A DNA stretch of 43,866 nt from a virus, in IMG/VR virus record IMGVR_UViG_3300009553_000041, positions 1 to 43,866 of that record; one strand, written 5' to 3'. Each line of letters opens with the position of its first letter. The stretch's first letter is position 1. A program made the translations under genes and the position numbers. This document shows positions 22,364 to 31,268 of the stretch, one piece after another. The notes beneath the pieces were generated by a model, which was not told the origin of the DNA, made no database searches, and worked only from the letters and a program-made list of their open reading frames with translations.

Positions 22364-23725
22364 TTAGCTCGGACAAGGATCGTTGCAGCTATCGTAATCC
22401 TGAGTTGGGTATCCAGGATCAGGGCTGCAATTACTGATCTCAGGCACGCAGAAGGGTTCGCGCCGATGGAAGAACACGTTGATGAACTCCGTGTAGAGTG
22501 GCCGGATGGCCAGTTCGAAGTCGGCGATGAACATGCCCTTGTTGCGGCGCTTGTTCTCGATGACGCAGCCGTTCACGTCTTCGCCAAGGTTATCCATCAC
22601 AAACTGCCATTTCCCGCCGAAGTTACGGGACGAGAATGGCATCTCGGGATTAACCGGTGTGGCGTCCATCACAAGGGCTTCCAGGCCCATCTTGTGCCAG
22701 ATGTAGGTGATGGCGAACTGTGCGCGGTCGAAGTCGGGATTCTCAACCGAACCCAGGCCCGGGTCGCCACCGGCGCCGCTGGTCGTCTGGTTGACGTATG
22801 GAAGAACGACTTGGTAGCGGTAACGGTTGGGCGCCGCTCCGGCTCCGCGGTCGGATACGAAGTTGAACCGCAACCCCATCGGGTCGGTTCGAACGAGGAA
22901 GTTACCAATCTGGCCGCTGAACCCGTAACGCCAGAAGGCGTTGGCGCTGCTCCATTCAGTAAAGCGCCAGTTGCCGGCGATGGTCGGACAGGACCCTCCA
23001 CCCCCACCGCATTGGCCACCGAGCTTGTCCAACTCCCAGGCGGTAGCGATGTCGGTCACTAGCTCAATGAACGGGGCGGTCTCTTTGAACGGATTCTTAC
23101 CGCCATAACCACGGCGCATAAGGGGTTCGAACCGCACCTGAAGCATCTGCGGCACAAGCTTAAACACCGTCGCAGGGTTGGCTGAGGTGTCGAAGAAGAT
23201 TTCTTCGTCGCCCACCACCGTCCAGGCGAAGGTGAACTGGGTCATCGCAGCATTGGCGATGAACTTCTTATCGGCATGGTCCAGCGCGCGCTTGCGCAGG
23301 AAATTGGACATGATGGCGGTAGTCGCCGGCCGAAGGATGTCGGTGATGATCTGGCGGAAATGTTCCTGCGCCTTGGTGACGTGCATCATCTGGTCAAAGC
23401 ACAGAAGCGGAGTGGCCCAGCTTTGTTCCTCCAGGAAATAGGTGATGCGCGTTGCGCCCCAGCCGATGCAGTGCTCGGTCTTATCGCAGGGCGTGCCAAT
23501 GCAGGATTGGTATTCGGTGCGATTCCACACCTTGGTGGTGTTGGGAAAGACGTGCCGGAACCGATCCAGCGTATGCTCTACACCGGAAAAGGATGGGAAA
23601 GTGCCAGTTTTGACATTGAGCACCCAGGAGTCGGTGGGTCGAATGTCGGCCAGAATCAGTTTGTCGTAGACGGGCTGCTGGTCTACGAGGAGTTGCGTGA
23701 ATTTGTCGCAAGACAAGATGGACAT
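22364..23725 (-). CDS. Probable major capsid protein, 453 aa
   Basis: ATG at 23725 (MSILSCDKF). A soluble alpha/beta protein with no signal or membrane segment, including FIANAAMTQFTFAWTVVGDE, QMLQVRFEPLMRRGYGGKNP and a C-terminal part with FELAIRPLYTEFINVFFHRR. A long Gly/Cys insert lies mid-protein (GGQCGGGGGSCP). The tail is Cys/Pro-rich (NCSPDPGYPTQDYDSCNDPC). The assignment rests on synteny: it follows the scaffold and portal, has the usual length, and is followed by a hairpin. I did not recognise a specific HK97-fold signature. Confidence 0.75.
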   Translation of the reverse strand: MSILSCDKFTQLLVDQQPVYDKLILADIRPTDSWVLNVKTGTFPSFSGVEHTLDRFRHVFPNTTKVWNRTEYQSCIGTPCDKTEHCIGWGATRITYFLEEQSWATPLLCFDQMMHVTKAQEHFRQIITDILRPATTAIMSNFLRKRALDHADKKFIANAAMTQFTFAWTVVGDEEIFFDTSANPATVFKLVPQMLQVRFEPLMRRGYGGKNPFKETAPFIELVTDIATAWELDKLGGQCGGGGGSCPTIAGNWRFTEWSSANAFWRYGFSGQIGNFLVRTDPMGLRFNFVSDRGAGAAPNRYRYQVVLPYVNQTTSGAGGDPGLGSVENPDFDRAQFAITYIWHKMGLEALVMDATPVNPEMPFSSRNFGGKWQFVMDNLGEDVNGCVIENKRRNKGMFIADFELAIRPLYTEFINVFFHRREPFCVPEISNCSPDPGYPTQDYDSCNDPCPS

Positions 23726-23919
23726 AGCTTCAAAGTGTATAAGCGCATAGGCGCTAGGTTAACCGCGTGTGAATTTTGAAGCCGACTGGCTTGCGAGCTA
23801 TTTTTGTGGCGGTAGCTAACCGCTGGTTCGGGGTTCTCGCCCGATTCCTGCAACGAACAAACGAACAGGTTGAGTCTCCTTTAAGACCTAACGCTAAGGA
23901 CTGTCAACCAGTAAAATTA
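23726..23919. promoter_or_regulatory. Intergenic leader before the capsid gene
   Basis: A 194-bp gap between scaffold and capsid genes, large for this compact genome. On the minus strand a TATACACT stretch lies about 15 bases before the capsid ATG, with TTAACC further upstream: a weak promoter candidate. A short inverted repeat, GCGGT-AGCTA-ACCGC, lies near 23814-23828. A 5'-untranslated capsid leader or promoter is likely, but no element is certain. Confidence 0.3.
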
Positions 23920-25248
23920 CTAGCGCCCCAACTTTCCGATCATTTCCTCGATGCTATCAATCGTCACGTCACCGGTGTTACCAGGCTGCTTGCCCTTCCC
24001 GTTGCCATCGGTTGGACCGGAATCTTCGAACGCCTTCAAGGCAGCCTCGCGCTCGGCTAATTGCGCTTTAAGCGCCTTGTTCTCATGCATGAGCACAGAG
24101 TAAGCGATGGCCCGGTTGCGCACGGCTACATGCTCCTTGATGACCTGCGCGCGCTGTTCCTCGGTGAGCTTTGGATCATTGGCATTACTGGAGAGCGCCC
24201 GCTGCACAAACGCCGTGGCTTTATCGAGTTTGGTGTTGCGCTCATCGTCGCCTTCCACCGGACGCAGGAACTCGTGCTTCTCGGCTGCTTCCTTGTTGAA
24301 CTGCATCCAAAGTTTCCCATTGGCCTCATGGACAGCCTTCATCTGCTCAGCCTGTTGCTTTTGCCATTCGCCACCCTTGGTCTTTTCTGTCTCCAGGGCA
24401 CGGCTTTGGGCTTCCGACAAATCCCGGATACGATCCACATAGCCGCGCACCTCAGCGGCATCTTCGGGAAACCGGTTCTTGATCTCCATGCGAGCAGCGG
24501 CCGGCTCCATGGCGGCTAGAGCGGCGATATCCTGCGGGGTCATGTCCCGGGCCACCACTTCGGAGGTGGCTGGATCGGTGAACTGCACCTTGAGACCCTT
24601 GAGTCCGGTGACAGCGCGGGTCCAGGCTTCTTCGTAGGGCTTCTGGTATTTATCGACGAACTCCTGGCTCTTGGAATAATCTACAAACCGGATGTGCTGC
24701 TCCAACTCTTCGTTGCGCTTCTGGATGGCCGACAGGCGGTCGGACAATTCCTTGGGCGGTTCAGGCGTCTTGTTTCGAAGCTCGGCTATCTCATGCTGCG
24801 CCGCCTGATATTTGGATTTGTAGCTCTCAACCAATTTCCATGGCGATGGGCGTTTACCAGTAGGAGTGGGAGGCGCCTCTTCCTCATCATCTATCTCATC
24901 CTGCTTATCGTCGGGCTCCTTTGGTGGCTCCTTGTCTGGGGCTGGCTGTTCCTCTTTGTTCTCAACTGAAGGGGTCTCCTCGTCCATCGGGTCGGCCACC
25001 TCTTTGCCGGCCAACTTATCAATGTCGGCGAAAGCATCCTTAAACGGGTCCTCGTCCTGTTTGGGCTGTTCTGGCTTGGCTTCGAACAACTCCTTGGCTT
25101 GAGATGGTGGCGGAACAGCCTTGATTGACTTCGCTGGGCTGGCTGGTTTTGTAGGAGCGGCCGGCTTTGAAGCGGGCGCAGGGGGCGGTGCAGACGGGGC
25201 AGGCTGGGCAGGAGCAGTGGGCGGTGGGGCGGATGGTGCGGCTGGCAT
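23920..25248 (-). CDS. Capsid scaffolding protein, 442 aa
   Basis: ATG at 25248. The first ~45 residues are almost only Pro/Ala/Lys/Ser. Residues 70-125 are acidic. Residues ~145-400 are charged helical/coiled-coil sequence (EIAELRNKTPEPPKELSDRL, ENKALKAQLAEREAALKAFE), and the C-terminus is short and Gly-rich. This arrangement of disordered N-terminus, acidic region and coiled coil is the classic composition of phage scaffolding proteins, and the gene lies between portal and capsid genes as expected. A fused protease domain is not evident. Confidence 0.85.
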   Translation of the reverse strand: MPAAPSAPPPTAPAQPAPSAPPPAPASKPAAPTKPASPAKSIKAVPPPSQAKELFEAKPEQPKQDEDPFKDAFADIDKLAGKEVADPMDEETPSVENKEEQPAPDKEPPKEPDDKQDEIDDEEEAPPTPTGKRPSPWKLVESYKSKYQAAQHEIAELRNKTPEPPKELSDRLSAIQKRNEELEQHIRFVDYSKSQEFVDKYQKPYEEAWTRAVTGLKGLKVQFTDPATSEVVARDMTPQDIAALAAMEPAAARMEIKNRFPEDAAEVRGYVDRIRDLSEAQSRALETEKTKGGEWQKQQAEQMKAVHEANGKLWMQFNKEAAEKHEFLRPVEGDDERNTKLDKATAFVQRALSSNANDPKLTEEQRAQVIKEHVAVRNRAIAYSVLMHENKALKAQLAEREAALKAFEDSGPTDGNGKGKQPGNTGDVTIDSIEEMIGKLGR

Positions 25249-25254
25249 AAGACT

Positions 25255-25530
25255 TCAAGCGCGATAGTTAAGGTTTTGGGCTGGTTTCTCTTTAGGCTGT
25301 TCGGTGACTTCGGCAATGGAAAGAAGGCGACGCAGAAACTCGGTGGCACCAGTGATACGCTGATAACTGGCAGCAGCCTCTACTTGGTCAGCGACATTGG
25401 GCATAGCCAAGATTTGCTCAAGGAGCGCAGCCTCGCAAGCGTTGCGGAACCCGTCATTAACCACTAGATCCTGATGGGCGCGCGCCTGATCGACCTTGGC
25501 CTGAAACTTGGCTCGTGGCGTCAGATTCAT
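25255..25530 (-). CDS. Small helical protein between portal and scaffold, 91 aa
   Basis: ATG at 25530 overlaps the portal stop as ATGA, so it is translationally coupled to the portal. The sequence is helical and polar, with ALLEQILAMPNVADQVEAAA as the main segment and a Lys/Pro-rich C-terminal tail (EVTEQPKEKPAQNLNYRA). There are no catalytic or metal-binding motifs. Small proteins in this position are common in phage head operons but their role is unknown here. Confidence 0.7.
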   Translation of the reverse strand: MNLTPRAKFQAKVDQARAHQDLVVNDGFRNACEAALLEQILAMPNVADQVEAAASYQRITGATEFLRRLLSIAEVTEQPKEKPAQNLNYRA

Positions 25531-27878
25531 TCTGACGTTTCTTTCGGTTCATTGGCTGCCCGAGCGTTCTCGCGGCGAATGTCAGCGGCTGTCTCCAGGT
25601 CAGTAGCCGTGACATCGGTCTGTAACTCAACCGCCTGCCGGCGCATATCCATGTTGTGCTCATCTTGCTTCCGACGCTGTTCGGCCTCCCATTGCACTTG
25701 CCTCTGCGCGGTGCGTTGGGCATGACTTTCGCGAGTATTGGCAGCCTTAGCCTCTGCCTGCAATTGCATCCCTTGGATCTTGGCCAAGTCTTTGGGATCA
25801 ATCTGCTGCTGACCGTTCTGCTGGGCAGCCTGCTCCATGGCCTGCTGGAGGTGTTGGCCGTAAGCCTTGACCATATTCATCATCTGGCCTAGCGCGTCAC
25901 TATACTGACGCACCCTTTCCTTCTGAGTCTTGTCCTGGGCGATGATTTGGAGCTGTTCGCCGATGGTTTGACCAACCATTTGCAGGCCCTGTAATTGTTC
26001 GGGCTTGGCCATGGAACCTTGTTGCTGTTCGATACGCTGAACGATCAGGGCCATTTCAGCCAACAGCACCTCAGTCACCTCGATCCGGTTGACCCTGGGG
26101 CCAAACTGGACTGGTAACCCCATCATCAGGCTGCCCATAGCCACCATAGCGTCATGCTTGGAATCGGTGACTTGATCGGCAGTCTCTGGCACCAAGACTT
26201 CGGTGGCTCCTGGGTCGTCGCTGACGGCCAAGGTCGCCATGCGCAGAATTTCCCGTTGCGATTGCGGGTCGTAGAGTGGGCGCCACTCCATGAGGGTCTG
26301 GGCCGTGGCCAGTTCGAGGGTCTTATTGCCCGCGCCCATCACCCGCTCGGGCTCGATTTCCCAAGCTTCAGGCACAAGAACGTCAGGCGGCACCCCTTGC
26401 TTAAGACAAGCCAGCCGGAAGGCCCGAACGTCAGGGTCACGCGGGTCTTTCGCGCAAAATCGACGGAAAATCTCGTAATACTCAAATGTCTGATACTGAT
26501 ACGCCTGCAAGAGCGCAGCCGAAATGAGGGCCGTAGTGGCATTAAGCTCGGCTCGGACCTGGAAGGCGGTCTTTTCGACACTGGGCTTACTGAAATCCTG
26601 ACTCTGTGTGTAAGATGACGAGTTGTCATTGATGATCTGCTGGTTTTGGATGAGTCCCATCTGGGCCAGCCGTTCATTGACTATCCACCGCTCCGATGGT
26701 GACAAGAACTGGACCGTATCGTCAATGATGCCTCGGGAGATCAGGTTGATCTTCAGGGCCCGCTCGGCTTCATCGAGGGACTTAACCCGCATATACATCA
26801 TCAAGGTCTCAAACACCGCCTCGTTAAACTTACACCGCAGCCGGTTCTGTAAGTGGCACACCGCGTAGAGCAGGAACCCAAGGCTACGCACGGCATGGTA
26901 GCGGAATGGGGCTACGGCCGACAGATCGCCGAACTGGAACTGCAACACCTCAGCGATGTTGGAGGCGTAAACCTTGTCGCCGGGGTCGAACAGGAACTGG
27001 TTGCGGCCACCGATGATGTTCTTGTCGGGCATGTGGGTGTTTGGCAGCACTCCACCCACCCCGGGCTGACCGAAGGCATCTAGGACAATGCGCCGATTCC
27101 AGCCCTGGACTTTCTTGCTATCATTCCACCAGTAGAAGTCCCAACAAGAGATGACAGGTACAGCGTCACTGGCGTAGAGACCGGAGTCTTCCTTGATGCG
27201 CTGCTCCATCTTGTCGGGACTCCAAACTTCAGGCCAAGTGGTGCCGCTGAGTTGGGCGCATTCGGCATCGGCCCACTTGATAGCGGCCATCACATTGTCC
27301 ATCTTCCAGCCCGGGTCCACCTTCGGTCCGTGGGTGAGCCGATAGAGTTCTTCGGCAGTGTAGGCTCGGTAAATGGCAAAGAAGGGCAGGTTTTTGAGCG
27401 TGAGCAGGGTGCCGCTTGGGATCATCACGTCTTCAACCCCAAGGGTCATTGGACACCAGCCATAGGAATTTTCCCAGGTGGATGGGGCGATGCCGTGCAG
27501 GGCAAGAAGCGCAAACTTCGAACGCATGTTCTCGAAGTAAACTGGAGACCGCTTCATCACCCGGTTGACTTGGTTGGAAACGACAGTGCTCCACTTTTGG
27601 CGCTTATGGACCGGGCCGAAATCGGTGCGGGCAGTGAAGAACTTACCCGGCTTGGAAAACGCATTTGTGAATTGTTGTCTTGCATCATGTCCAACCTTTG
27701 TGGCTTCCAAGAAGTTACAATTTATCGAAATATTATTCTCCCTCTCTTCTTGATCTGAGTAAGGAGGACTCCCATCAAATAAATTGTTTATTCTCGCCCT
27801 GTTTTGCGCCCGTGGGAAATCGCTTAGTCTCATAGTCCAGACTAATGACTCAATCACGGATGCTGTCTTAAAATTCAT
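25527..27878 (-). CDS. Portal protein, 783 aa
   Basis: The dodecameric ring at the capsid vertex through which DNA passes. I chose ATG 27878, which overlaps the stop of the HNH gene as ATGA; the 26 extra upstream codons fall inside the HNH gene. The N-terminal half has a long alpha/beta core with Trp/Tyr-rich segments (FEYYEIFRRFCAKDPRDPDV near 490). The C-terminal ~200 residues are Gln/Ala/Met-rich helices (QHLQQAMEQAAQQNGQQQID), matching the barrel/crown region of long podovirus-type portals. Position before scaffold and capsid supports the call. Confidence 0.85.
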   Translation of the reverse strand: MNFKTASVIESLVWTMRLSDFPRAQNRARINNLFDGSPPYSDQEERENNISINCNFLEATKVGHDARQQFTNAFSKPGKFFTARTDFGPVHKRQKWSTVVSNQVNRVMKRSPVYFENMRSKFALLALHGIAPSTWENSYGWCPMTLGVEDVMIPSGTLLTLKNLPFFAIYRAYTAEELYRLTHGPKVDPGWKMDNVMAAIKWADAECAQLSGTTWPEVWSPDKMEQRIKEDSGLYASDAVPVISCWDFYWWNDSKKVQGWNRRIVLDAFGQPGVGGVLPNTHMPDKNIIGGRNQFLFDPGDKVYASNIAEVLQFQFGDLSAVAPFRYHAVRSLGFLLYAVCHLQNRLRCKFNEAVFETLMMYMRVKSLDEAERALKINLISRGIIDDTVQFLSPSERWIVNERLAQMGLIQNQQIINDNSSSYTQSQDFSKPSVEKTAFQVRAELNATTALISAALLQAYQYQTFEYYEIFRRFCAKDPRDPDVRAFRLACLKQGVPPDVLVPEAWEIEPERVMGAGNKTLELATAQTLMEWRPLYDPQSQREILRMATLAVSDDPGATEVLVPETADQVTDSKHDAMVAMGSLMMGLPVQFGPRVNRIEVTEVLLAEMALIVQRIEQQQGSMAKPEQLQGLQMVGQTIGEQLQIIAQDKTQKERVRQYSDALGQMMNMVKAYGQHLQQAMEQAAQQNGQQQIDPKDLAKIQGMQLQAEAKAANTRESHAQRTAQRQVQWEAEQRRKQDEHNMDMRRQAVELQTDVTATDLETAADIRRENARAANEPKETSE

Positions 27879-28504
27879 ATTGGCAACAATGTCTGACCGC
27901 CAGGACTCCATGCTGCAAGGCTTTTCTTGCCCTTGCTTAAATTGCATGTTGGGCAAGAAACGCAGAGATTAGCAACACTATGTGGACCACCATTAACGAT
28001 TGGCACCATGTGATCGAAATGGATCTCAGACCCAGGAACCTGTTTCTTGCAGTAATAACATACACAGAAAGCCTTGGCCTTCTGGATCTGCATGAACTTT
28101 TTAATCCCTCTTAGGTCAATACATTGGTTCCTGACTCTTACCCTTCTGATGTAATTTCGTTTTAGAAAACCATCCTTATTTTGGCTATAATATCTCTTAT
28201 GGTTTTGCATGCATCGTTCAGGATTTAACAACATCCACTTCTTGGTTCTCTCCCTATCTTTTGGGGCAGACTTGGCCCTGTAAGCCTTCATCTTTTCTGG
28301 ATTTTCAGATTGCCATTTTCCAATCCTAGCAACGACTCTGGCCCTGTTCTTGATGTAGTGGTCTTTCTGCTGCGCGGCCAGTCTGACTGCATTTTTACTC
28401 CTATATGCTTTAAGATAGGCAATCATGTATGCCCGTCTTTTGGGATTACTCCTTCGCTTTAAATCCCACGCTGCATCAGATGCTTTGTTCCTTTTTCTCT
28501 TCAT
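27875..28504 (-). CDS. HNH endonuclease upstream of the portal gene, 209 aa
   Basis: ATG at 28504 overlaps the upstream glycosyltransferase stop (ATGA), and its own stop overlaps the portal ATG. The N-terminal ~130 residues are Lys/Arg-rich, probably DNA-binding helices. The C-terminal domain is a canonical HNH: CYYCKKQVPGSEIHFDHMVP, NGG, SVANLCVSCPTCNLSKGKK, with the Cys pairs and the FDH catalytic His. The gene is visibly richer in A/T than its neighbours, a sign of recent arrival. It is probably a free-standing homing endonuclease, yet it has merged into the operon with both start and stop overlaps. Confidence 0.9.
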   Translation of the reverse strand: MKRKRNKASDAAWDLKRRSNPKRRAYMIAYLKAYRSKNAVRLAAQQKDHYIKNRARVVARIGKWQSENPEKMKAYRAKSAPKDRERTKKWMLLNPERCMQNHKRYYSQNKDGFLKRNYIRRVRVRNQCIDLRGIKKFMQIQKAKAFCVCYYCKKQVPGSEIHFDHMVPIVNGGPHSVANLCVSCPTCNLSKGKKSLAAWSPGGQTLLPI

Positions 28505-29142
28505 ACAGAAAGTGTTCTTGGGAATCCAAGGCTACTGGTGTTGTAACGGTCCAGCGGCGGCTCCTCCAATGGGATGCGTTTGCGCTCGGTGTGGTGCGGG
28601 TGAAAGATACCTCGCGCTGGAGTGATATCGGCGAAGGTGCGCCTGAGTGTAGTGCCAAGGAATCCCAAGAGCCAATTATCCCAGCCACCGTTACCAACCC
28701 GATAACAAGGTGGAACCGCCTTCCATGCCCTGGCCCATATCCAAGGATGGGCGCAAAAGAAGTCTGCGCCAAGGTCCACCACCTTAGCCCGATCTAAGTC
28801 GGGTTTATTCGGATCAAACTCATAGCGACGGCTAGTCAGTGCATCTGCTCCACGCGAGAATGCTTTATCTACTATTTGTCCGAGATTACCGGCCACCACA
28901 ATGTCAGCGTTAAGTATTGCCGCAGGTTCATCAGCCTGAGAAGCCACCAAGTAAAGCAGGCTCATTGGCGGGAAGTCGGGCCCTTCAACGAAATGGGTGC
29001 GCGGACAGGCTAAGCGCCAGTCAAAGGCGCCGAAGAGGAATATGTTCTGGAACACCGCCCGCCATGAGTCGATGGCCCGACACTGATTGGCGGCTACCTC
29101 CTTATTGTCATCCAGGGCGCGAAATGAACTAACGGCGATCAT
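28501..29142 (-). CDS. Glycosyltransferase-like protein, 213 aa
   Basis: ATG at 29142 overlaps the preceding stop (ATGA). It contains PAAILNADIVVAGNLGQIVD, then ADALTSRRYEFDP, then VDLGADFFCAHPWIW and GNGGWDNWLLGF. This order (nucleotide-sugar NxD segment, TRR, a phenylalanine-rich strand, and a WDNW motif) is seen in GT-A-like glycosyltransferases of small phage and capsule loci. The DxD itself is short (NAD), so activity is inferred. It is the most downstream glycan gene of the cassette and leads into the HNH gene. Confidence 0.65.
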   Translation of the reverse strand: MIAVSSFRALDDNKEVAANQCRAIDSWRAVFQNIFLFGAFDWRLACPRTHFVEGPDFPPMSLLYLVASQADEPAAILNADIVVAGNLGQIVDKAFSRGADALTSRRYEFDPNKPDLDRAKVVDLGADFFCAHPWIWARAWKAVPPCYRVGNGGWDNWLLGFLGTTLRRTFADITPARGIFHPHHTERKRIPLEEPPLDRYNTSSLGFPRTLSV

Positions 29143-29849
29143 TGCGCCATTCTCTCGGCTTCCTCTTTGGTTGGTGTCCAGTGCGGTAAGCGATAGTAAC
29201 TATGCATTCCACCGAATGGAAGCGATGGATCGGCTTTCTCCATGAATAAAACCCACCCCGCATGCGGCCAGCCGATCATTTTGAATGCCTCCAATGTGGC
29301 GATGTGAAATTCCGGCACAGCCTTTGAGCCATGATAAGCTTGGTGATCGTTGCCCTGGCACTGGGTTCCAGTATCGTGGAAAAGCAAATAGCCTCCAGGC
29401 ACCACCTTGGGAGCGTAGTTGTAGGTATCCAGGATGACGTGATTGCGGCAATGGCAGCCATCGATCAGGATGCCATTAAAATCATTCGGGATATCCACGA
29501 AAACCTCGGCTGAATCTCCCTTTACAAAGGTGGCTCCCGGGAATGGCGGTTCGTGATAACACACGTCGATGCCCCACCATTCCAATTCAACCCCATGCGC
29601 GTCACACCATCTTTTTACCCCACGCCCGGTGTTGCCGTCATGTATTCCGATTTCAAGGAACTTTATTTTCTTTGGCAACACATCGAGGGTGGACTCCAGC
29701 ACCTGTGCGTCTTGTTCTGAAATGGCTCCAAATCGACCACAGTATCCCATAGGTTTTAATAATTGTTCCAACGTCGCTTCGAGTACCTGTGCATCCAATT
29801 CGGATAACAACCCAAATCGCTCACAGAAGTCAGGTCCACTTGGGTTCAT
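29139..29849 (-). CDS. SAM-dependent methyltransferase (class I), 236 aa
   Basis: I chose ATG 29849, overlapping the preceding stop as ATGA. The core carries motif I, KFLEIGIHDGNTGRG, an acidic strand end WWGIDVCYHEPP, FNGILIDGCHCRNHVILD, and VVPGGYLLFHDTG. This pattern fits the Methyltransf_24-type Rossmann fold. The first ~55 residues are a tandem duplication of a ~24-residue helix: RFGLLSELDAQVLEATLEQL and RFGAISEQDAQVLESTLDVL. Within a glycosyltransferase operon, the substrate is probably a sugar (O-methylation), which is inferred. Confidence 0.8.
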   Translation of the reverse strand: MNPSGPDFCERFGLLSELDAQVLEATLEQLLKPMGYCGRFGAISEQDAQVLESTLDVLPKKIKFLEIGIHDGNTGRGVKRWCDAHGVELEWWGIDVCYHEPPFPGATFVKGDSAEVFVDIPNDFNGILIDGCHCRNHVILDTYNYAPKVVPGGYLLFHDTGTQCQGNDHQAYHGSKAVPEFHIATLEAFKMIGWPHAGWVLFMEKADPSLPFGGMHSYYRLPHWTPTKEEAERMAQ

Positions 29850-30517
29850 GGTAGCACCTTTGCGATCACTTCCTGTAATCGCACCCCAGAATTGCCGTGA
29901 AACAGGCACGGTTCCTCGTTTGTGTCTTTGGTTTTTGGCCTTGGCCCACTCATGTCGAGGAATTCTGGAGAATCTGCATTCATGCAAAACAGGAGCGAAC
30001 AGGCGCTATCCAACACGATTGGGTATTTCTTGGACAGGAACATATCCGTGGCCATTCCTTGGTCGCATCGATCTTTGCGCAACGCCAACTGAGCTAGATC
30101 GCCAACAAACCCAACAGCAGCTTCGCTTGTTGCCATCCACATGCCGCCATTAAGAAACCTGCACCTGTGCGGATTGGTTGGATACTCAGAGGTTTTATCC
30201 ATATCCGGCCAGCAATAGCATTCGGCTCCAAATACAATCGGTGAATTAAGCCTCTCGAACTTCGGCATGATCTCATCCCAGCCGGCCGCAAAGATTATGT
30301 CGGAAGAATCGGTGAACAGGAAATGGGTATAGTCGTTAGAGTGTTCCCGCACGAAATTGAACTGGGACATGCTTTTGCGCCACCATTCCGCGTGTGCCGG
30401 CCAGTCACCCGGGTCAGAATTGTGCGGCTCCAGCCCGTGGCGGGCGGCACTTTCCAGAAACCATTTGGCAAATTTCTTCTGTGATCCCCAGGTTGAGACA
30501 AGCGCAGGTTTAATCAT
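29846..30517 (-). CDS. PLOD/LH3-type glycosyltransferase, 223 aa
   Basis: ATG 30517 (MIKPALVSTWGSQ) overlaps the preceding stop by eight bases; a longer frame to 30661 lies inside the upstream gene. The characteristic order is FLFTDSSDIIF (D70, D73), IVFGAECYCWPD, RFLNGGMWM, DQGMATDMFLSKKYPIVLD and a late HGNS. These match the GT domain of procollagen galactosyltransferase/PLOD-like enzymes (GT25-related families), which transfer sugars from nucleotide sugars using metal bound by the D-x2-D motif. Confidence 0.85.
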   Translation of the reverse strand: MIKPALVSTWGSQKKFAKWFLESAARHGLEPHNSDPGDWPAHAEWWRKSMSQFNFVREHSNDYTHFLFTDSSDIIFAAGWDEIMPKFERLNSPIVFGAECYCWPDMDKTSEYPTNPHRCRFLNGGMWMATSEAAVGFVGDLAQLALRKDRCDQGMATDMFLSKKYPIVLDSACSLLFCMNADSPEFLDMSGPRPKTKDTNEEPCLFHGNSGVRLQEVIAKVLP

Positions 30518-31268
30518 AGAACGGCGCTTCCAACGCATTGATGGCTTTTGTATGAGCGAAATCAGCCCATTGCGGCGAATGCTCTTTGTCCGGGCCGTCA
30601 TAACTGCGTGCATTGGACCAAGCCGCCGCCTTATCTCCAGTTGCCAGCCCACAGCGAGCATAGTTCTTAGCGTTCTTTTTCCTCGTGTATGCAGAACCCA
30701 TGTAACGATAGTGGAGAAGCTTGAGCAACGGAGTTGGGGTCACTTTTGGATTGCAGTCTTGCAGGGCATGCTTGCCAAGATTCCAACTAATTTGGGCATG
30801 TGGCTGAAAAACCACTGGCTTAGAATAAACCGGGGCCCTGACTCCCATTGGTGAAATCTCCCAGATTTGGCGACCGTCATCCTTTGGCAAACCTTTCCCG
30901 GTCATATTCCAGCCATTGGTGCGAACCACCTCATATCCCAGTGCCTGTTGTTCGCTTAGAACCTTCCTAATATCCGGCGCGTAAATGATCTCATCGGAAT
31001 CAGCGATTATCACCCAATCAAACCCACCGCGAGCCCTTTGGTACCACTCCTTCCAGTGATTCAAGAACAGGACTTCATCAATGCCCGAACCCGGGTGGGG
31101 CCAGTTACGCAGGAGAACCTTCGGGTTAGCCTCCAGAAGCTCTCTGGTTCCATCAGTGGAAAAATCGTCGAAGGCCGATATTTCATCGGCAAACGTGCTG
31201 TAGTGCCGCAGGAAGAATGGTACAACGTCGGCGTTATTGTAGGTGAGGACAAAGACGATGATTTTCAT
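30510..31268 (-). CDS. Glycosyltransferase family 2-like protein, 252 aa
   Basis: ATG at 31268 overlaps the preceding stop (ATGA). It opens with MKIIVFVLTYNNADVVPFFL and EISAFDDFSTDGT, the nucleotide-sugar-binding start of GT2 (GT-A fold) enzymes. Next comes GFDWVIIADSDEIIY with the D-x-D-x-E metal site. The acceptor region includes ISWNLGKHALQDC. Such enzymes extend glycan chains on lipid or protein acceptors. The gene lies in a run of co-directional, overlapping glycan genes. Confidence 0.85.
   Translation of the reverse strand: MKIIVFVLTYNNADVVPFFLRHYSTFADEISAFDDFSTDGTRELLEANPKVLLRNWPHPGSGIDEVLFLNHWKEWYQRARGGFDWVIIADSDEIIYAPDIRKVLSEQQALGYEVVRTNGWNMTGKGLPKDDGRQIWEISPMGVRAPVYSKPVVFQPHAQISWNLGKHALQDCNPKVTPTPLLKLLHYRYMGSAYTRKKNAKNYARCGLATGDKAAAWSNARSYDGPDKEHSPQWADFAHTKAINALEAPFYD

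Noticed and set aside
22232-23062. Long plus-strand frame (276 aa) antisense to the capsid gene
   Set aside because: It is the mirror of a strongly supported minus-strand gene, with His/Val/Ala-rich random composition and no motif.
23814-23828. Terminator between scaffold and capsid genes
   Set aside because: The stem is only five pairs and no T-run follows on either strand.
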